In this document: in pieces, positions 54,960 to 63,343 of the stretch | How the letters are laid out: each line of letters begins with the position of its first letter | How positions within the stretch are numbered: position 1 is the first letter of the stretch | NCBI GenBank assembly: GCA_025961275.1 | Contig: JAOQNJ010000001.1 | Coordinates: 4,175,353-4,239,352, forward strand | Direction of reading: 5' to 3' | Length of the DNA stretch: 64,000 nucleotides | From: Providencia alcalifaciens | GTDB lineage: Bacteria > Pseudomonadota > Gammaproteobacteria > Enterobacterales > Enterobacteriaceae | Notes under the pieces: model-generated | What the model was told of the DNA's origin: nothing | What the model saw: only the letters and a program-made list of their open reading frames with translations | The model's database searches: none | Made by a program: the position numbers and the translations under genes

Positions 54960-55385
54960 AATATCCGTCATACTTCGTGCCTCAGCTTTGTTGCCTACAC
55001 TTATTCGCACTAGTCACATAGTTATCTATGCTCCTAGTGACTCATATACTTGGCGCCTAGCTGCAACACGAATTATTTATGGGAAGTTGCAACCCGAATT
55101 ATTTGGCAATGTATAAGATTTAAATTATTTTATTTATCCTTCTCTTCAAAAGTAAGTCAATCGGCTGTCCCTTAGTTTTTTATCGTTTTTCAACCTGGTT
55201 GATAATCTTTTTTTCTATTAATTCTTTTCCATTGCGAGCCGCTTCGCAAGGTCGTTAACTCTTTTTCTCATTTTTACATTTGCTTGTGAAGCGATACCTA
55301 AACTCGATTATCGACACTGGTATTCTTGAATATTCTTGCCAATATCAAATTCATATCAGGCAGAAATATCGAGAAGAGAGGGGTA
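54960..55385. other. intergenic region between thyA and ppdA
   Basis: This is 426 bases. The left third is an ERIC element with a duplicated end (listed). The rest is AT-rich and should hold the promoter of the ppd minor-pilin genes; a GAGAGGGG ribosome site precedes the ppdA ATG. Confidence 0.45.
54967..55110. repeat. ERIC element with duplicated right end
   Basis: The left end is GTCATACTTCGTGCCTCAG; the core (CTAGTCACATAGTTATCTAT, then GCTCCTAGTGACTCA) matches the classic ERIC core. The right end, GCTGCAACACGAATTATTT, is followed by a second end, GTTGCAACCCGAATTATTT. A 72-codon rightward frame here is part of the repeat and is not a gene. Confidence 0.8.
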
Positions 55386-55871
55386 ATGAAAACAGTAATT
55401 AATCGGCTGCAAAAAGGATTTACGCTGATTGAAATATTAATAGTTATGTTTATTTGTGCATTAGCAATGCTTCCAGCGCTATATAGCTGGCAACAGCAGC
55501 AGCAACGACTGCATTTAATTGATACTGCTCGTTAAGTCGCTACATTTATTTATAGCCATTTAATGGAGAGCGTTTATTTAAATCAACACCGAATTTTATT
55601 GGTTAATATTATGCAAAGTGACTGGAAGCTGATTGTTAAAGATGCGAATACAGAAATGAATATTGTCACGCTCAATTCGACTAAATTTAAAGGTGTTGAA
55701 ATAAAATCTGCGACTCGTTCATCTGTTGACCTATATGGCAAACAAGGAACAACCCAAGCTTTTCGTCTTGAATTGAAAAACGAGTTTGGTCAAATAACGG
55801 TTTTTATGTCAGTAGTAGGGCGGATAAGAGCATGTAGCAATAAAAAAATAGCCGGGGTTCCTCGTTGCTGA
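55386..55871 (+). pseudogene. ppdA: prepilin-like minor pilin PpdA, interrupted by a stop codon
   Basis: PpdA-type proteins are pseudopilins with a prepilin peptidase site. The start MKTVINRLQKGFTLIEILIV shows the G-F-T-L-x-E cleavage site and hydrophobic helix. After 49 codons a TAA (55533-55535) interrupts the frame. The same frame then runs on for 112 codons, and its end, VVGRIRACSNKK, resembles the E. coli PpdA C terminus. A single CAA-to-TAA change would explain it. The gene is followed by ppdB, overlapping by a few bases, as in the E. coli ppdA-ppdB-ygdB-ppdC cluster. Confidence 0.8.
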
Positions 55872-56089
55872 AATTTTTTGTAGTTCCTAAACATAATCAA
55901 CAAGGATTTTCATTAATTGAAACGTTGATTGCGATGGTAATAAGTAGTTTGATTTGTATTGCCGCTACGGTAGTGTTTCCCGCGTTATTTAAAAAAATTC
56001 ATCAATCCTATATTCAATATCAAATTGATAGAGAGGTTCGACAAGTGATCTGCTTTAATCAAACAGGACACTTTAATAATGGAATATAA
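55865..56089 (+). pseudogene. ppdB: prepilin-like PpdB, truncated by an IS3-family element
   Basis: The N-terminal segment QGFSLIETLIAMVISSLICI is a type IV prepilin motif (G-F-S-L-x-E plus helix), and position after ppdA identifies PpdB. Residues 1-60 come from ppdB; from base 56046 the frame reads into the insertion sequence and stops after 14 more codons. The E. coli protein is about 187 residues. The missing 3' part is not found on the other side of the element. Confidence 0.8.
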
Positions 56090-56109
56090 TCCAATTATTG
56101 AGGTGTTAA

Positions 56110-56397
56110 ATGAAAAAACGAACAAACAGGTTTTACACTACTGAGTTTAAGCAAGAAGCGGTCGCATTAGTCACCGAACAAGGTTATAGCGTCCCAAAAG
56201 CGGCAGCTTCATTAGGGATCACCGATAAATTACTTTATAACTGGAAAGCAAAATTCGATGCTGAACAATCCGGTAGCAGCTTGAATGCCGATGAGAGAAC
56301 TGAGCTATTAAGGCTTCGAAAAGAAAATAAAGAACTTAGGATGGAGAAAGAGATCCTAAAAAAAGCCAGCGCCCTCCTGCTAAAGGAAACCAAGTAG
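56110..56397 (+). CDS. IS3-family transposase OrfA
   Basis: This 95-residue DNA-binding protein has an N-terminal helix-turn-helix (YTTEFKQEAVALVTEQG, then SVPKAAASLGIT) and a C-terminal leucine-zipper-like coiled coil (LLRLRKENKELRMEKEILKK). A run of seven A at 56358-56364 near its end is a likely -1 slippage site that fuses it to OrfB. The frame is intact. Confidence 0.93.
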   Translation: MKKRTNRFYTTEFKQEAVALVTEQGYSVPKAAASLGITDKLLYNWKAKFDAEQSGSSLNADERTELLRLRKENKELRMEKEILKKASALLLKETK

Positions 56398-56435
56398 CGT
56401 TTAAAACGATTAAGCAATTATCTTCACAGTTTCCC

Positions 56436-57260
56436 GTGCTGAAGCTCTGCAAGTTAATGAAAATAAGTCGTTCTGCCTACTATGCTTGGCTTAAACGCCC
56501 AGCAAAATTGATCACCGCAGAACAACTTAGCCTGTACCGCAGAGCCAAAGCTATCTTTGAACAGAGTCGAAATAGCTTAGGTTATAGAACGTTACGTAAA
56601 CGGTTATGCAAAGAGGGCTTTAGCGTGAGTGCTTATGGCGTTCAAAAGCTAATGGCTCAGCTTGGCCTAGTCGTCACTCAGCGCGTTGCTTACAAAGTCA
56701 CCACAAAACGCAAACACAGTGATGCCGTAGCCGATAATTTGCTCAATCAAAATTTTAATCCTCACGCACCTAACGAAGTGTGGGCGGGTGATGTGACCTA
56801 TTTAAAAACAGGGGAAGGCTGGATGTATTTAGCCATCGTGATGGACTTATACTCACGCCGTATTGTGGGTTGGCATATCGATAAACGAATGACGGCAGAT
56901 TTAGTCAGTAAAGCCTTGATGAAAGCGTATAACTTACGCCAGCCCGAAAAAGGCTTAGTCTTTCATAGTGATAGAGGCTCTCAATATACGAGTAAGCGAT
57001 ATCGCCGCTTGCTAACAAGCTATGGTATTAGGGCAAGCATGGGTGATGTTGGAGCCTGTTGGGATAACGCCGTTGTAGAACGATTTTTTGGCAGTTTAAA
57101 ACACGATTGGGTACTGAAAATCCCTCAGCCGACTCGGAAACAGATGAAAGAAGATGTTATCGCGTATATGCGCTATTACAACCTAGAAAGGTTTCATACT
57201 GCCAACGGTGATCTGTCCCCAATTGAGTATGAACAAAATTCCTTAAGAAAAGTGTCCTGA
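56436..57260 (+). CDS. IS3-family transposase OrfB (DDE integrase domain)
   Basis: The catalytic half of the transposase contains an rve integrase core with the DDE residues visible: D in VWAGDVTYLKT, D in VFHSDRGSQYTS and E in CWDNAVVERFFGSLKHDW. Its frame continues upstream without a stop to the A7 slippery site, so the active protein is probably an OrfAB fusion made by -1 frameshifting. The stop lies inside the right inverted repeat. It appears intact, so the element could be active. Confidence 0.94.
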   Translation: MLKLCKLMKISRSAYYAWLKRPAKLITAEQLSLYRRAKAIFEQSRNSLGYRTLRKRLCKEGFSVSAYGVQKLMAQLGLVVTQRVAYKVTTKRKHSDAVADNLLNQNFNPHAPNEVWAGDVTYLKTGEGWMYLAIVMDLYSRRIVGWHIDKRMTADLVSKALMKAYNLRQPEKGLVFHSDRGSQYTSKRYRRLLTSYGIRASMGDVGACWDNAVVERFFGSLKHDWVLKIPQPTRKQMKEDVIAYMRYYNLERFHTANGDLSPIEYEQNSLRKVS

Positions 57261-57261
57261 T

Positions 57262-58251
57262 TTAGTTGCGCAGAACAGGACTTCTCGCTCGAAATTTAGC
57301 AACGTAGTCCTGATAATATCCTACTTTTACCAGTAGCTGACGCCCTGGAAAATTATCGGCTAACTGTTCTAGTATCAATTGTGTTTTAACTAAATTAATC
57401 ACAATCGTATCTGAACCATTAGGAAGACGACCCAGCCTAGCTATATCCTTACTTAATGCATTACTGAAAAGATCCACCTTCAATGCAGGCAAGAAATCTA
57501 CATCGATATAAATCCCGCCTTGCTGGTGCAAAGCTTCAAGCCGAACAATATCTGAAGCCGCAGCAAGGTTCTGCCTCAATGCTAGCTCCTGATAATAATA
57601 TTTTTTTTCTATTCCATTTCCATTCAGGGTATTGATATCAGCAAGCTGTATCGATCCGCTATACTTCTGAACAAATTTGGCATAAGAAGCTTGATTTTCT
57701 TTTCTGATATGTTCAAGAGCCTGCTTTTGGCTACCTAGCTGATTGACCATAAACTCGGCAGCTGCCTGATCAAATGTTTTATCTTGCTGTTCTATTCCCT
57801 GTAAAATAGCCTGATAGGCTTTATTTTGTAATTGAAGGATCTGTTCAAAATATCCCCTTTCATTCAACATCTGCCCATGATGAGCAAACTGTTCTATTTG
57901 CTTACGTAGTTCATGAACGAGCAATGCCTGTGGGTCATACCAAATTTTGATTTGATAATTTGGATTGGTTTGATGCCAAGCGTTGATATAGTTTTGTTGA
58001 ATAGCGCCAAGCTTTCCCTGCCAGATAAAATGCAGATTTTCAGGTACCCCTTCTGAACGAATTGTATAAGTCTCCAAAGCTTCATTAAGTGCAGATTGAT
58101 GCATCTGCCTCACAAGCTGTGGACTTTGCTGATTTCCTTCGGGATATGCATTAACTAGCTGAAAGTTACGTTGTTCATCTGATGATTGTTGCGATTCATT
58201 CATCAAGCTAACTTGCTTCTTTGTATCATTCTTAATAGGGAAATTTGCCAT
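57262..58251 (-). pseudogene. TcdA/TcdB-type glycosyltransferase toxin domain, 3' end removed by IS3 element
   Basis: The protein resembles the N-terminal GT44 glucosyltransferase domain of large clostridial toxins, which modify host Rho/Ras GTPases. Matches include ENLHFIWQGK (W77), AAASDIVRLEALHQQGGIYI with D234 and R237, and the DxD metal motif D250-V-D252 in YIDVDFLP. The N-terminal ~60 residues are Gln-rich with no signal peptide. Residues 1-324 are native; the last five come from the insertion sequence. Toxin GT domains run to about 540 residues and are usually followed by processing or delivery domains, so this is a fragment. The target is unknown. Confidence 0.82.
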
Positions 58252-58691
58252 AAAGCATCCTTACTTTTAATTACTCTGAGAATATTATGTGAAACTTAAT
58301 TTAATTTAATTAATCAATTCCTTTGATTAACTCAATTATAAAGAACAATAGCAGTAACAATAAACATTGAATACACTATATTTTTTTGAAAAAAAACAAA
58401 ACAACACCAATTTAAGTTAAGTTAAGTTAAGTTAAAAAACAATAAATAAAACAATTTAATTAATGTGTTTAGTTGAGAGTCAATAAAATGACAGAAAGGA
58501 AATAAACAATATATTTGTATTGAAATCGTTTTATAAATTGGTGATTTAAGAAAAAGTAAATAATGATACTTCCCGCAAATGCATTCTTATATTAAATCAT
58601 ATTTATGACTTGTTATAATTAATAGGAGTATAATCAAACGTTTTATTGAAATAATATAATCATATTTAGAATGATAAATTGGTGTATATAA
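58252..58691. other. divergent AT-rich region upstream of the toxin fragment and the VirK-like gene
   Basis: These 440 bases are very AT-rich compared with the housekeeping genes, consistent with acquired DNA and possibly with H-NS silencing. The region contains a pentanucleotide tandem repeat at 58412-58435 and promoters for both divergent genes. No other gene is visible. Confidence 0.5.
58412..58435. repeat. pentanucleotide tandem repeat (TTAAG, four copies plus TTAA)
   Basis: There are four exact TTAAG units and a partial fifth. The repeat is in the divergent promoter region, about 160 bases before the toxin fragment and 255 before the VirK-like gene. Confidence 0.85.
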
Positions 58692-59606
58692 ATGGGACTA
58701 TTAAAACAGTGGCGTAAGCAGAATAAAATTTGGCAATCTATTCGTAAGAGTTATAGCCATCTAAAGCAGCAAGTACGTATTGCCAAACTGCCTACTACAC
58801 CCTATCAGCGATTTCAAATAATGTGTGAAAATTATACGAGCGCACAAATGTCTCGAGCTTTTGACAACATCCCAGATTTTGCTGAACGCCCATTGAATAA
58901 GTATTTACATCGGGATTGGAAGGGGAAACAAAAACTCCTTACTATTACCTATACCATAGATTTGATCGAAAAAACTTTTACGACTGATGCCATCAGCGCA
59001 ATGTTCTCAACAGAACGTAAAGGTCTTTGTGTTGCAGATATAGAGCTAAAATCAGGTGATTTTGCACATTTAAAACTGATTTATTCTCGATATCCACGTG
59101 AAGGTGATCTCACATTGCACTTACTCAATGAAACGGGTGATGATATTTATTTGATGAGTTTTTCATTTGGTACAGAAGGCCAACTTTATATCTGTTCTTT
59201 GCAGGGACCTTCAACAGAGCAAAGTAATGAACAAGTTAAATCTATCACTAAACAAATGCATGGCATGAGACCCAAGAATTTATTGATGTCTTCAATTTAT
59301 GCTATTGCTGAGTTTTTTAAATGCACATCGATTATGGGAATATCCAATAATAGCCACATTAAGCGCCAGCATTTGAAATCAAGCTATGATACTTTTTGGC
59401 AAGAATGTAATGCCACCCTCACACGCGACGGTTGGCATCATTTGCCACTAACTGAACCCGTTCGTGATATTGAGTTAGTTAAGAGCCAACATCGTTCCGC
59501 ATTTCGTAAACGCGAAGCATTAAGAGATGCAATGCATCAAAATATTTTAAGCTCTCTTGCACAAAATACTGTCGCTCTAGACAACGAAATGAAAATAAAC
59601 AATTAA
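58692..59606 (+). CDS. VirK/YbjX family protein (DUF535)
   Basis: The 304-residue cytoplasmic protein belongs to the DUF535 family, which includes Shigella VirK and Salmonella/E. coli YbjX; members affect virulence or resistance to host peptides by unknown means. Recognisable blocks are HRDWKGKQKLLTITYTI, GDLTLHLLN, LYICSLQGPS, KQMHGMRPKNLLMSSIYAI and SYDTFWQECNA. There is no signal peptide or membrane helix. It is divergent from the toxin fragment and is probably part of the same acquired segment. Confidence 0.85.
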   Translation: MGLLKQWRKQNKIWQSIRKSYSHLKQQVRIAKLPTTPYQRFQIMCENYTSAQMSRAFDNIPDFAERPLNKYLHRDWKGKQKLLTITYTIDLIEKTFTTDAISAMFSTERKGLCVADIELKSGDFAHLKLIYSRYPREGDLTLHLLNETGDDIYLMSFSFGTEGQLYICSLQGPSTEQSNEQVKSITKQMHGMRPKNLLMSSIYAIAEFFKCTSIMGISNNSHIKRQHLKSSYDTFWQECNATLTRDGWHHLPLTEPVRDIELVKSQHRSAFRKREALRDAMHQNILSSLAQNTVALDNEMKINN

Positions 59607-59610
59607 GTCC

Positions 59611-59644
59611 AAAAAAAAGCCAGCCAACTGTAGTGTTGACTGGC
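59611..59644 (-). terminator. intrinsic terminator of the CsrB-like RNA
   Basis: On the minus strand GCCAGTCAAC pairs with GTTGGCTGGC and is followed by eight T. The orientation and T tract show that it serves a leftward transcript, not the rightward VirK-like gene. Confidence 0.85.
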
Positions 59645-59812
59645 ATATCTCATGGTTTAAATAGTATCACTGCATCCTGCAAAAACGACATCCCGCCATT
59701 TGACATCCTGTCATTTGTAAACAGTTTAGTGAGCTACATGCATCACTCAGCCATCCATGACCCTGTTTTACTGAATGAATCACTCAAACAGGTTCCCCCG
59801 TTCAGTCATGTA
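59611..59812 (-). ncRNA. csrB: CsrB-like CsrA-sequestering small RNA
   Basis: On the minus strand, just downstream of syd, repeated GGA motifs of the CsrA-binding type occur: GGGGGAACC (59791-59799), ATGGATG (59752-59758), CAGGATG (59704-59710), CGGGATG (59689-59695) and CAGGATG (59673-59679). Two sit in tiny hairpin loops (GACAGGATGTC, GCAGGATGC). A strong terminator ends the RNA. In E. coli csrB lies directly downstream of syd in the same orientation. The 5' end is estimated from a weak TTTTAATAC -10-like element at about 59,819-59,827. At about 200 nt it is shorter than E. coli CsrB (369 nt). Confidence 0.75.
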
Positions 59813-60009
59813 AGAATGTATTAAAAGCACTAATGAGACAACCTAACAAAACGAACTAATAGAATGTAAAAAGCATTAATTTTTATATATTGATAGTAAC
59901 TACATGAAATTAAATATTAAATAATTCTCATTTAGATAAACATGAAAATAAAAGGATTATTTCTTAACTAATTTGTACGTTATATCCTACAACCTCAATC
60001 AAGAATATC

Positions 60010-60570
60010 TTACCCAATAGGTTCTATCACTGGAGATAATTCATGAATAAAACTGACGAGATCTGGTGAAAGCGTTTGTCTTTCTTTGCTACCAAATTTT
60101 TCTAAAATAATCTCTCCCGTTAAGTTACATAAAGAAATCATTTCTAAATCAGAGTCTAATGTCGCGATAAATAAGGTTGGCGATAATTTCAGACGTTTTT
60201 GTGTAACTAAATGACCGATTAAATTTTCCTGTAAACGGATAAAATCATCCCCGTTCCATACCTGTATTAAACTCAATGTGTACTCGTGAAATTGTGCCTT
60301 CATATCGCCGGCAAGCTGCGTGGTATAGAAAGGGTGAATCATTGGTTGTAATTCAATATCCAGTGCAGTAGCAACTTTATCGAGACTTTTTTCTTTAAAA
60401 GGAAAAGCCTGAGGCTCCCAGTAAACCCAACTTTCCCCCGTACGCACTGTACAAGGTGAGGGAACACCATAAAGCTCAACAGAAGCAGGTGGTAATCCTG
60501 TCTGCTCCCCCCATTGCGTCACATATTGTTGGGTAAAATGAGTAAGTGCTTCAGAGACGGTTATGTTCAT
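60010..60570 (-). CDS. syd: SecY-interacting protein Syd
   Basis: Syd is a peripheral cytoplasmic protein that binds SecY and can dissociate abnormal translocons. The 186-residue product carries the family segments SWVYWEPQAFPF, DIELQPMIHPFYTTQLAGDM and WNGDDFIRLQENLIGHL. It is divergent from queF, as in E. coli, and the CsrB-like RNA follows it. Confidence 0.95.
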   Translation of the reverse strand: MNITVSEALTHFTQQYVTQWGEQTGLPPASVELYGVPSPCTVRTGESWVYWEPQAFPFKEKSLDKVATALDIELQPMIHPFYTTQLAGDMKAQFHEYTLSLIQVWNGDDFIRLQENLIGHLVTQKRLKLSPTLFIATLDSDLEMISLCNLTGEIILEKFGSKERQTLSPDLVSFIHELSPVIEPIG

Positions 60571-60589
60571 AATTATTTAATTTTTAAGA

Positions 60590-60640
60590 TTAGGGTCTGT
60601 TGACCTTTTAAGTTTATTTTTGCAGCAATTTGTTAAGTAT
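60590..60640. repeat. dispersed repeat, partial copy 3 (upstream of syd)
   Basis: TTAGGGTCTGTTGACCTTTT, followed by a TATTTTTGCAGCA block, resembles the reverse complement of the copies ending at 4010 and 46,678 (AGGGGCTGTTTATCTTTGCTG on the minus strand). Only part of the element is recognisable. Confidence 0.35.
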
Positions 60641-60770
60641 AATTTCTAAAACTTTAACGTTAAAGATTAGTGTTGATATCAAAATATCAGTACTAACTAA
60701 AATTCATAACCAACGGCTGCCCACAGATCCAGCGAAGAAGCTTTACTCTTTATGTAGCTCCAGCTCTATA

Positions 60771-60900
60771 TAGAGGTTATTGATCTTTATTGCCTATTTT
60801 TACTTTACACATCAATAGCCTCTAGGTGGCATATTGGTGACTTTTACCTTATTTAACGGCTTTACTTTAAACAAAGATTGCTCTTGAAAGATCAATAACC
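60771..60900 (+). repeat. one-forward, two-inverted repeat set upstream of queF
   Basis: TAGAGGTTATTGAT at 60771-60784 is complementary to ATCAATAGCCTCTA at 60811-60824 (one mismatch). GGTTATTGATCTTT at 60775-60788 is perfectly complementary to AAAGATCAATAACC at 60887-60900. The two pairings share the same 5' arm and exclude each other. Confidence 0.6.
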
Positions 60901-61036
60901 CCAAGATTTCATTGAAATGGCGGTAATATCATTGATAAGTGATATTATGACAGAAGTTAATAGATGAATGAAATGGTCTCATTTTATCCAACCTACGTTA
61001 TCGCGCTATCTCAGTTTATGAAGTTTAAGGATCAAC

Positions 61037-61882
61037 ATGTCACACTATCAAAATAGCCCTGCTCTGGACAATTTAACCTTGGGGAAAAAAACAGCGTATC
61101 ATGACCAATACGACCCAAATCTACTTCAAGCCGTTCCTCGTAGCCTAAATAGAGAGCCATTAAATATTCATGCCGATAACCTTCCATTTCATGGTGCAGA
61201 TATCTGGACTCTGTATGAGCTTTCTTGGCTCAATAAAAAAGGAGTTCCTCAGGTGGCAATCGGCCTAATCAGTGTCGATGCTCAGAGTGAGAACTTAATA
61301 GAATCCAAAAGCTTCAAGCTTTATCTCAATAGTTTTAACCAAACTAGGTATGAAACTTGGGAAAATGTGCGAAGCGTTTTACAAAACGACCTCAGTCATT
61401 GTGCTAATGGAAAAGTTAGCGTTACACTCCATAAGCTCGATGAAATTTCACAACAAGCCATTAGTCAATTTCAAGGCGTTTGTATCGATGAGCAAGATAT
61501 CGAAATCAATCAGTATGAATTTAGCCGTGATTACCTAATTGAAAGTACTGAAAGTGAGATTGTAGAAGAAACACTAGTCAGCCATTTGCTAAAGTCGAAT
61601 TGCTTAATTACCAACCAACCTGACTGGGGTTCAGTGCAAATTCGTTATCGTGGACCTAAAATTAATCAAGAGGCTTTGCTTCGTTATTTAGTCTCTTTCC
61701 GTCACCATAATGAATTTCATGAGCAGTGTGTCGAACGTATTTTTAATGACATAACACAGTTATGTAAACCTGAACAACTGAGTGTTTATGCACGTTATAC
61801 TCGCCGAGGTGGTCTTGATATCAACCCATGGCGCAGTAATACACAATTTACGCCTGAAATAGGACGTTTAGCACGGCAATAA
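61037..61882 (+). CDS. queF: NADPH-dependent 7-cyano-7-deazaguanine reductase QueF
   Basis: QueF reduces preQ0 to preQ1 in queuosine biosynthesis. This is the long bimodular form (281 residues). The catalytic cysteine is C189 with D196 ([15 protein letters not shown]), one position off E. coli C190/D197. The QueF signature [12 protein letters not shown] binds NADPH. The C-terminal [15 protein letters not shown] is typical. ppnN follows after about 60 bases. Confidence 0.96.
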   Translation: MSHYQNSPALDNLTLGKKTAYHDQYDPNLLQAVPRSLNREPLNIHADNLPFHGADIWTLYELSWLNKKGVPQVAIGLISVDAQSENLIESKSFKLYLNSFNQTRYETWENVRSVLQNDLSHCANGKVSVTLHKLDEISQQAISQFQGVCIDEQDIEINQYEFSRDYLIESTESEIVEETLVSHLLKSNCLITNQPDWGSVQIRYRGPKINQEALLRYLVSFRHHNEFHEQCVERIFNDITQLCKPEQLSVYARYTRRGGLDINPWRSNTQFTPEIGRLARQ

Positions 61883-61944
61883 ACACTTTAAATTAATTGA
61901 AATATTTTTATATCAAGATCCCTTTGGGATAAAAGGAGTGTTAC

Positions 61945-63312
61945 TTGATTATTCATATCAGTCCACTAGGATCAATGGATCTATTGTCTCAACTCGAAGT
62001 TGATATGTTAAAGCGCACCGCGAGCAGCCATTTGTATCGATTGTTCAGAAACTGCTCATTGGCAGTATTAAATTCAGGTAGCTTAACGGATAATAGTAAA
62101 GATTTATTAGATAAATATACCGACTTTGATATCAATGTATTACGTCGTGAACGTGGCGTAAAACTCGAACTTATCAATCCACCTCAAGATGCTTTTGTTG
62201 ATGGCAAAATTATCCGTTCAATACAAGCAAACCTCTTTGCTGTACTGCGTGATATCTTATTCGTTCACGCTCAAATCATGAATGCAGAACAAAAATTGCA
62301 TTTAGATTTGGGAAATAGCGCACATCTTACCAATATTATTTTCTCTATTTTGCGTAACGCACGAGCGCTCCATCTTGATGAAGATCCAAGCATGATAGTT
62401 TGCTGGGGTGGACACTCAATCAATGAAACAGAATATCTCTATGGACGTAAGGTCGGTAACGAACTTGGTTTAAGAGAGTTAAATATCTGTACGGGTTGTG
62501 GTCCAGGCGCAATGGAAGCACCAATGAAAGGTGCTGCGGTTGGGCATGCTCAACAGCGCTATAAAAATAGTCGTTTCATCGGCCTCACCGAACCTTCAAT
62601 CATTGCAGCTGAACCACCAAACCCACTAGTTAATGAATTGATTATCATGCCAGACATCGAGAAACGCCTTGAAGCGTTTGTACGATTAGCCCATGGTATT
62701 ATCATTTTCCCAGGCGGTGTTGGTACAGCGGAAGAATTACTCTATTTATTGGGTATTTTGATGGATCCTGAAAATAGTAAACAAGTGCTTCCACTGATCC
62801 TTACCGGTCCGAAAGAGAGTGCTGAATACTTCTCTGTGCTTGATGACTTTATTCGTCATACGCTCGGAGACGAAGCCAGTAAACATTACCAAATCATTAT
62901 TGATGACCCACAAGAAGTCGCTCGTGTCATGAAGAAAAACATGCCTCTGGTGAAAGACAATCGCCGTAGTACTGGTGACGCCTATAGCTTCAACTGGTCA
63001 ATTAAAATCAGTCATGAATTACAGCATCCTTTCGAACCTACTCATGAGAATATGGCATCTCTCAATTTGTACCCGGGTCAATCACCGGAAAAACTGGCTT
63101 CAGACCTGCGCAGAGCCTTTTCTGGTATTGTTGCCGGCAACGTAAAAGAAATGGGCATGAAAGCAATTGAGCAACACGGGCCATTTAAAATCCATGGCGA
63201 TAAAGAAATCATGCAGCGCATGGATATCTTACTACGTGGATTTGTCAGCCAACACCGTATGAAGCTTCCGGGTGGAACTGCCTATGAGCCTTGCTACGAT
63301 ATAGTTAAATAA
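61945..63312 (+). CDS. ppnN: nucleotide 5'-monophosphate nucleosidase PpnN (YgdH)
   Basis: PpnN splits purine and pyrimidine nucleoside monophosphates into base and ribose 5-phosphate, and in E. coli is activated by (p)ppGpp. The LOG-family core motif is [13 protein letters not shown], with [19 protein letters not shown] binding phosphate. The start is TTG at 61945, with AAGGAG upstream, and aligns with the E. coli start ([18 protein letters not shown]). Length 455 (E. coli 454). Confidence 0.96.
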   Translation: MIIHISPLGSMDLLSQLEVDMLKRTASSHLYRLFRNCSLAVLNSGSLTDNSKDLLDKYTDFDINVLRRERGVKLELINPPQDAFVDGKIIRSIQANLFAVLRDILFVHAQIMNAEQKLHLDLGNSAHLTNIIFSILRNARALHLDEDPSMIVCWGGHSINETEYLYGRKVGNELGLRELNICTGCGPGAMEAPMKGAAVGHAQQRYKNSRFIGLTEPSIIAAEPPNPLVNELIIMPDIEKRLEAFVRLAHGIIIFPGGVGTAEELLYLLGILMDPENSKQVLPLILTGPKESAEYFSVLDDFIRHTLGDEASKHYQIIIDDPQEVARVMKKNMPLVKDNRRSTGDAYSFNWSIKISHELQHPFEPTHENMASLNLYPGQSPEKLASDLRRAFSGIVAGNVKEMGMKAIEQHGPFKIHGDKEIMQRMDILLRGFVSQHRMKLPGGTAYEPCYDIVK

Positions 63313-63343
63313 TGAGATAGAGGCCAAGGATGGCATAAATTTT

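Larger units (their letters stand above)
56046..57277 (+). mobile_element. IS3-family insertion sequence, complete
   Basis: This is a 1232-bp element with TG...CA ends and 28-bp imperfect inverted repeats (56046-56073 and 57250-57277, 21 of 28 matching; the inner part is AAGTGTCCTG / CAGGACACTT). It contains orfA and orfB in a -1 frame relation. The flanking triplets are AAG on the left and GGA on the right, so no target duplication is seen. The left flank is ppdB and the right flank is an unrelated toxin gene, also cut at the boundary. Confidence 0.9.
60571..61036. other. divergent region between syd and queF with repeat and inverted repeats
   Basis: These 466 bases hold no gene. The left part carries a fragment of the dispersed repeat seen beside cca and thiQ. 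The middle carries an inverted-repeat set that could form alternative hairpins (listed). I looked for a preQ1 aptamer upstream of queF and did not find one. Confidence 0.5.

Noticed and set aside
54898-55116. 72-codon frame overlapping the end of thyA
   Set aside because: Most of it is the ERIC element; ERIC copies often contain short open frames by chance.
56043-57280. target-site duplication of the IS3 element
   Set aside because: The 3- and 4-base flanks (AAG/GGA, CAAG/GGAC) do not match in any tested frame of the ends.
58412-58435. CRISPR-like repeats
   Set aside because: The repeat is a 5-base tandem without spacers; no CRISPR array or cas gene is visible in the window.
59633-59824. 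63-codon rightward open frame after the VirK-like gene
   Set aside because: It lies across the CsrB-like RNA and its terminator, starts inside the hairpin, has no ribosome site and no family resemblance.
60571-61036. preQ1 riboswitch upstream of queF
   Set aside because: The fragment AGAGGTT at 60773-60779 hinted at one, but the required downstream A-rich tail and second stem are absent.
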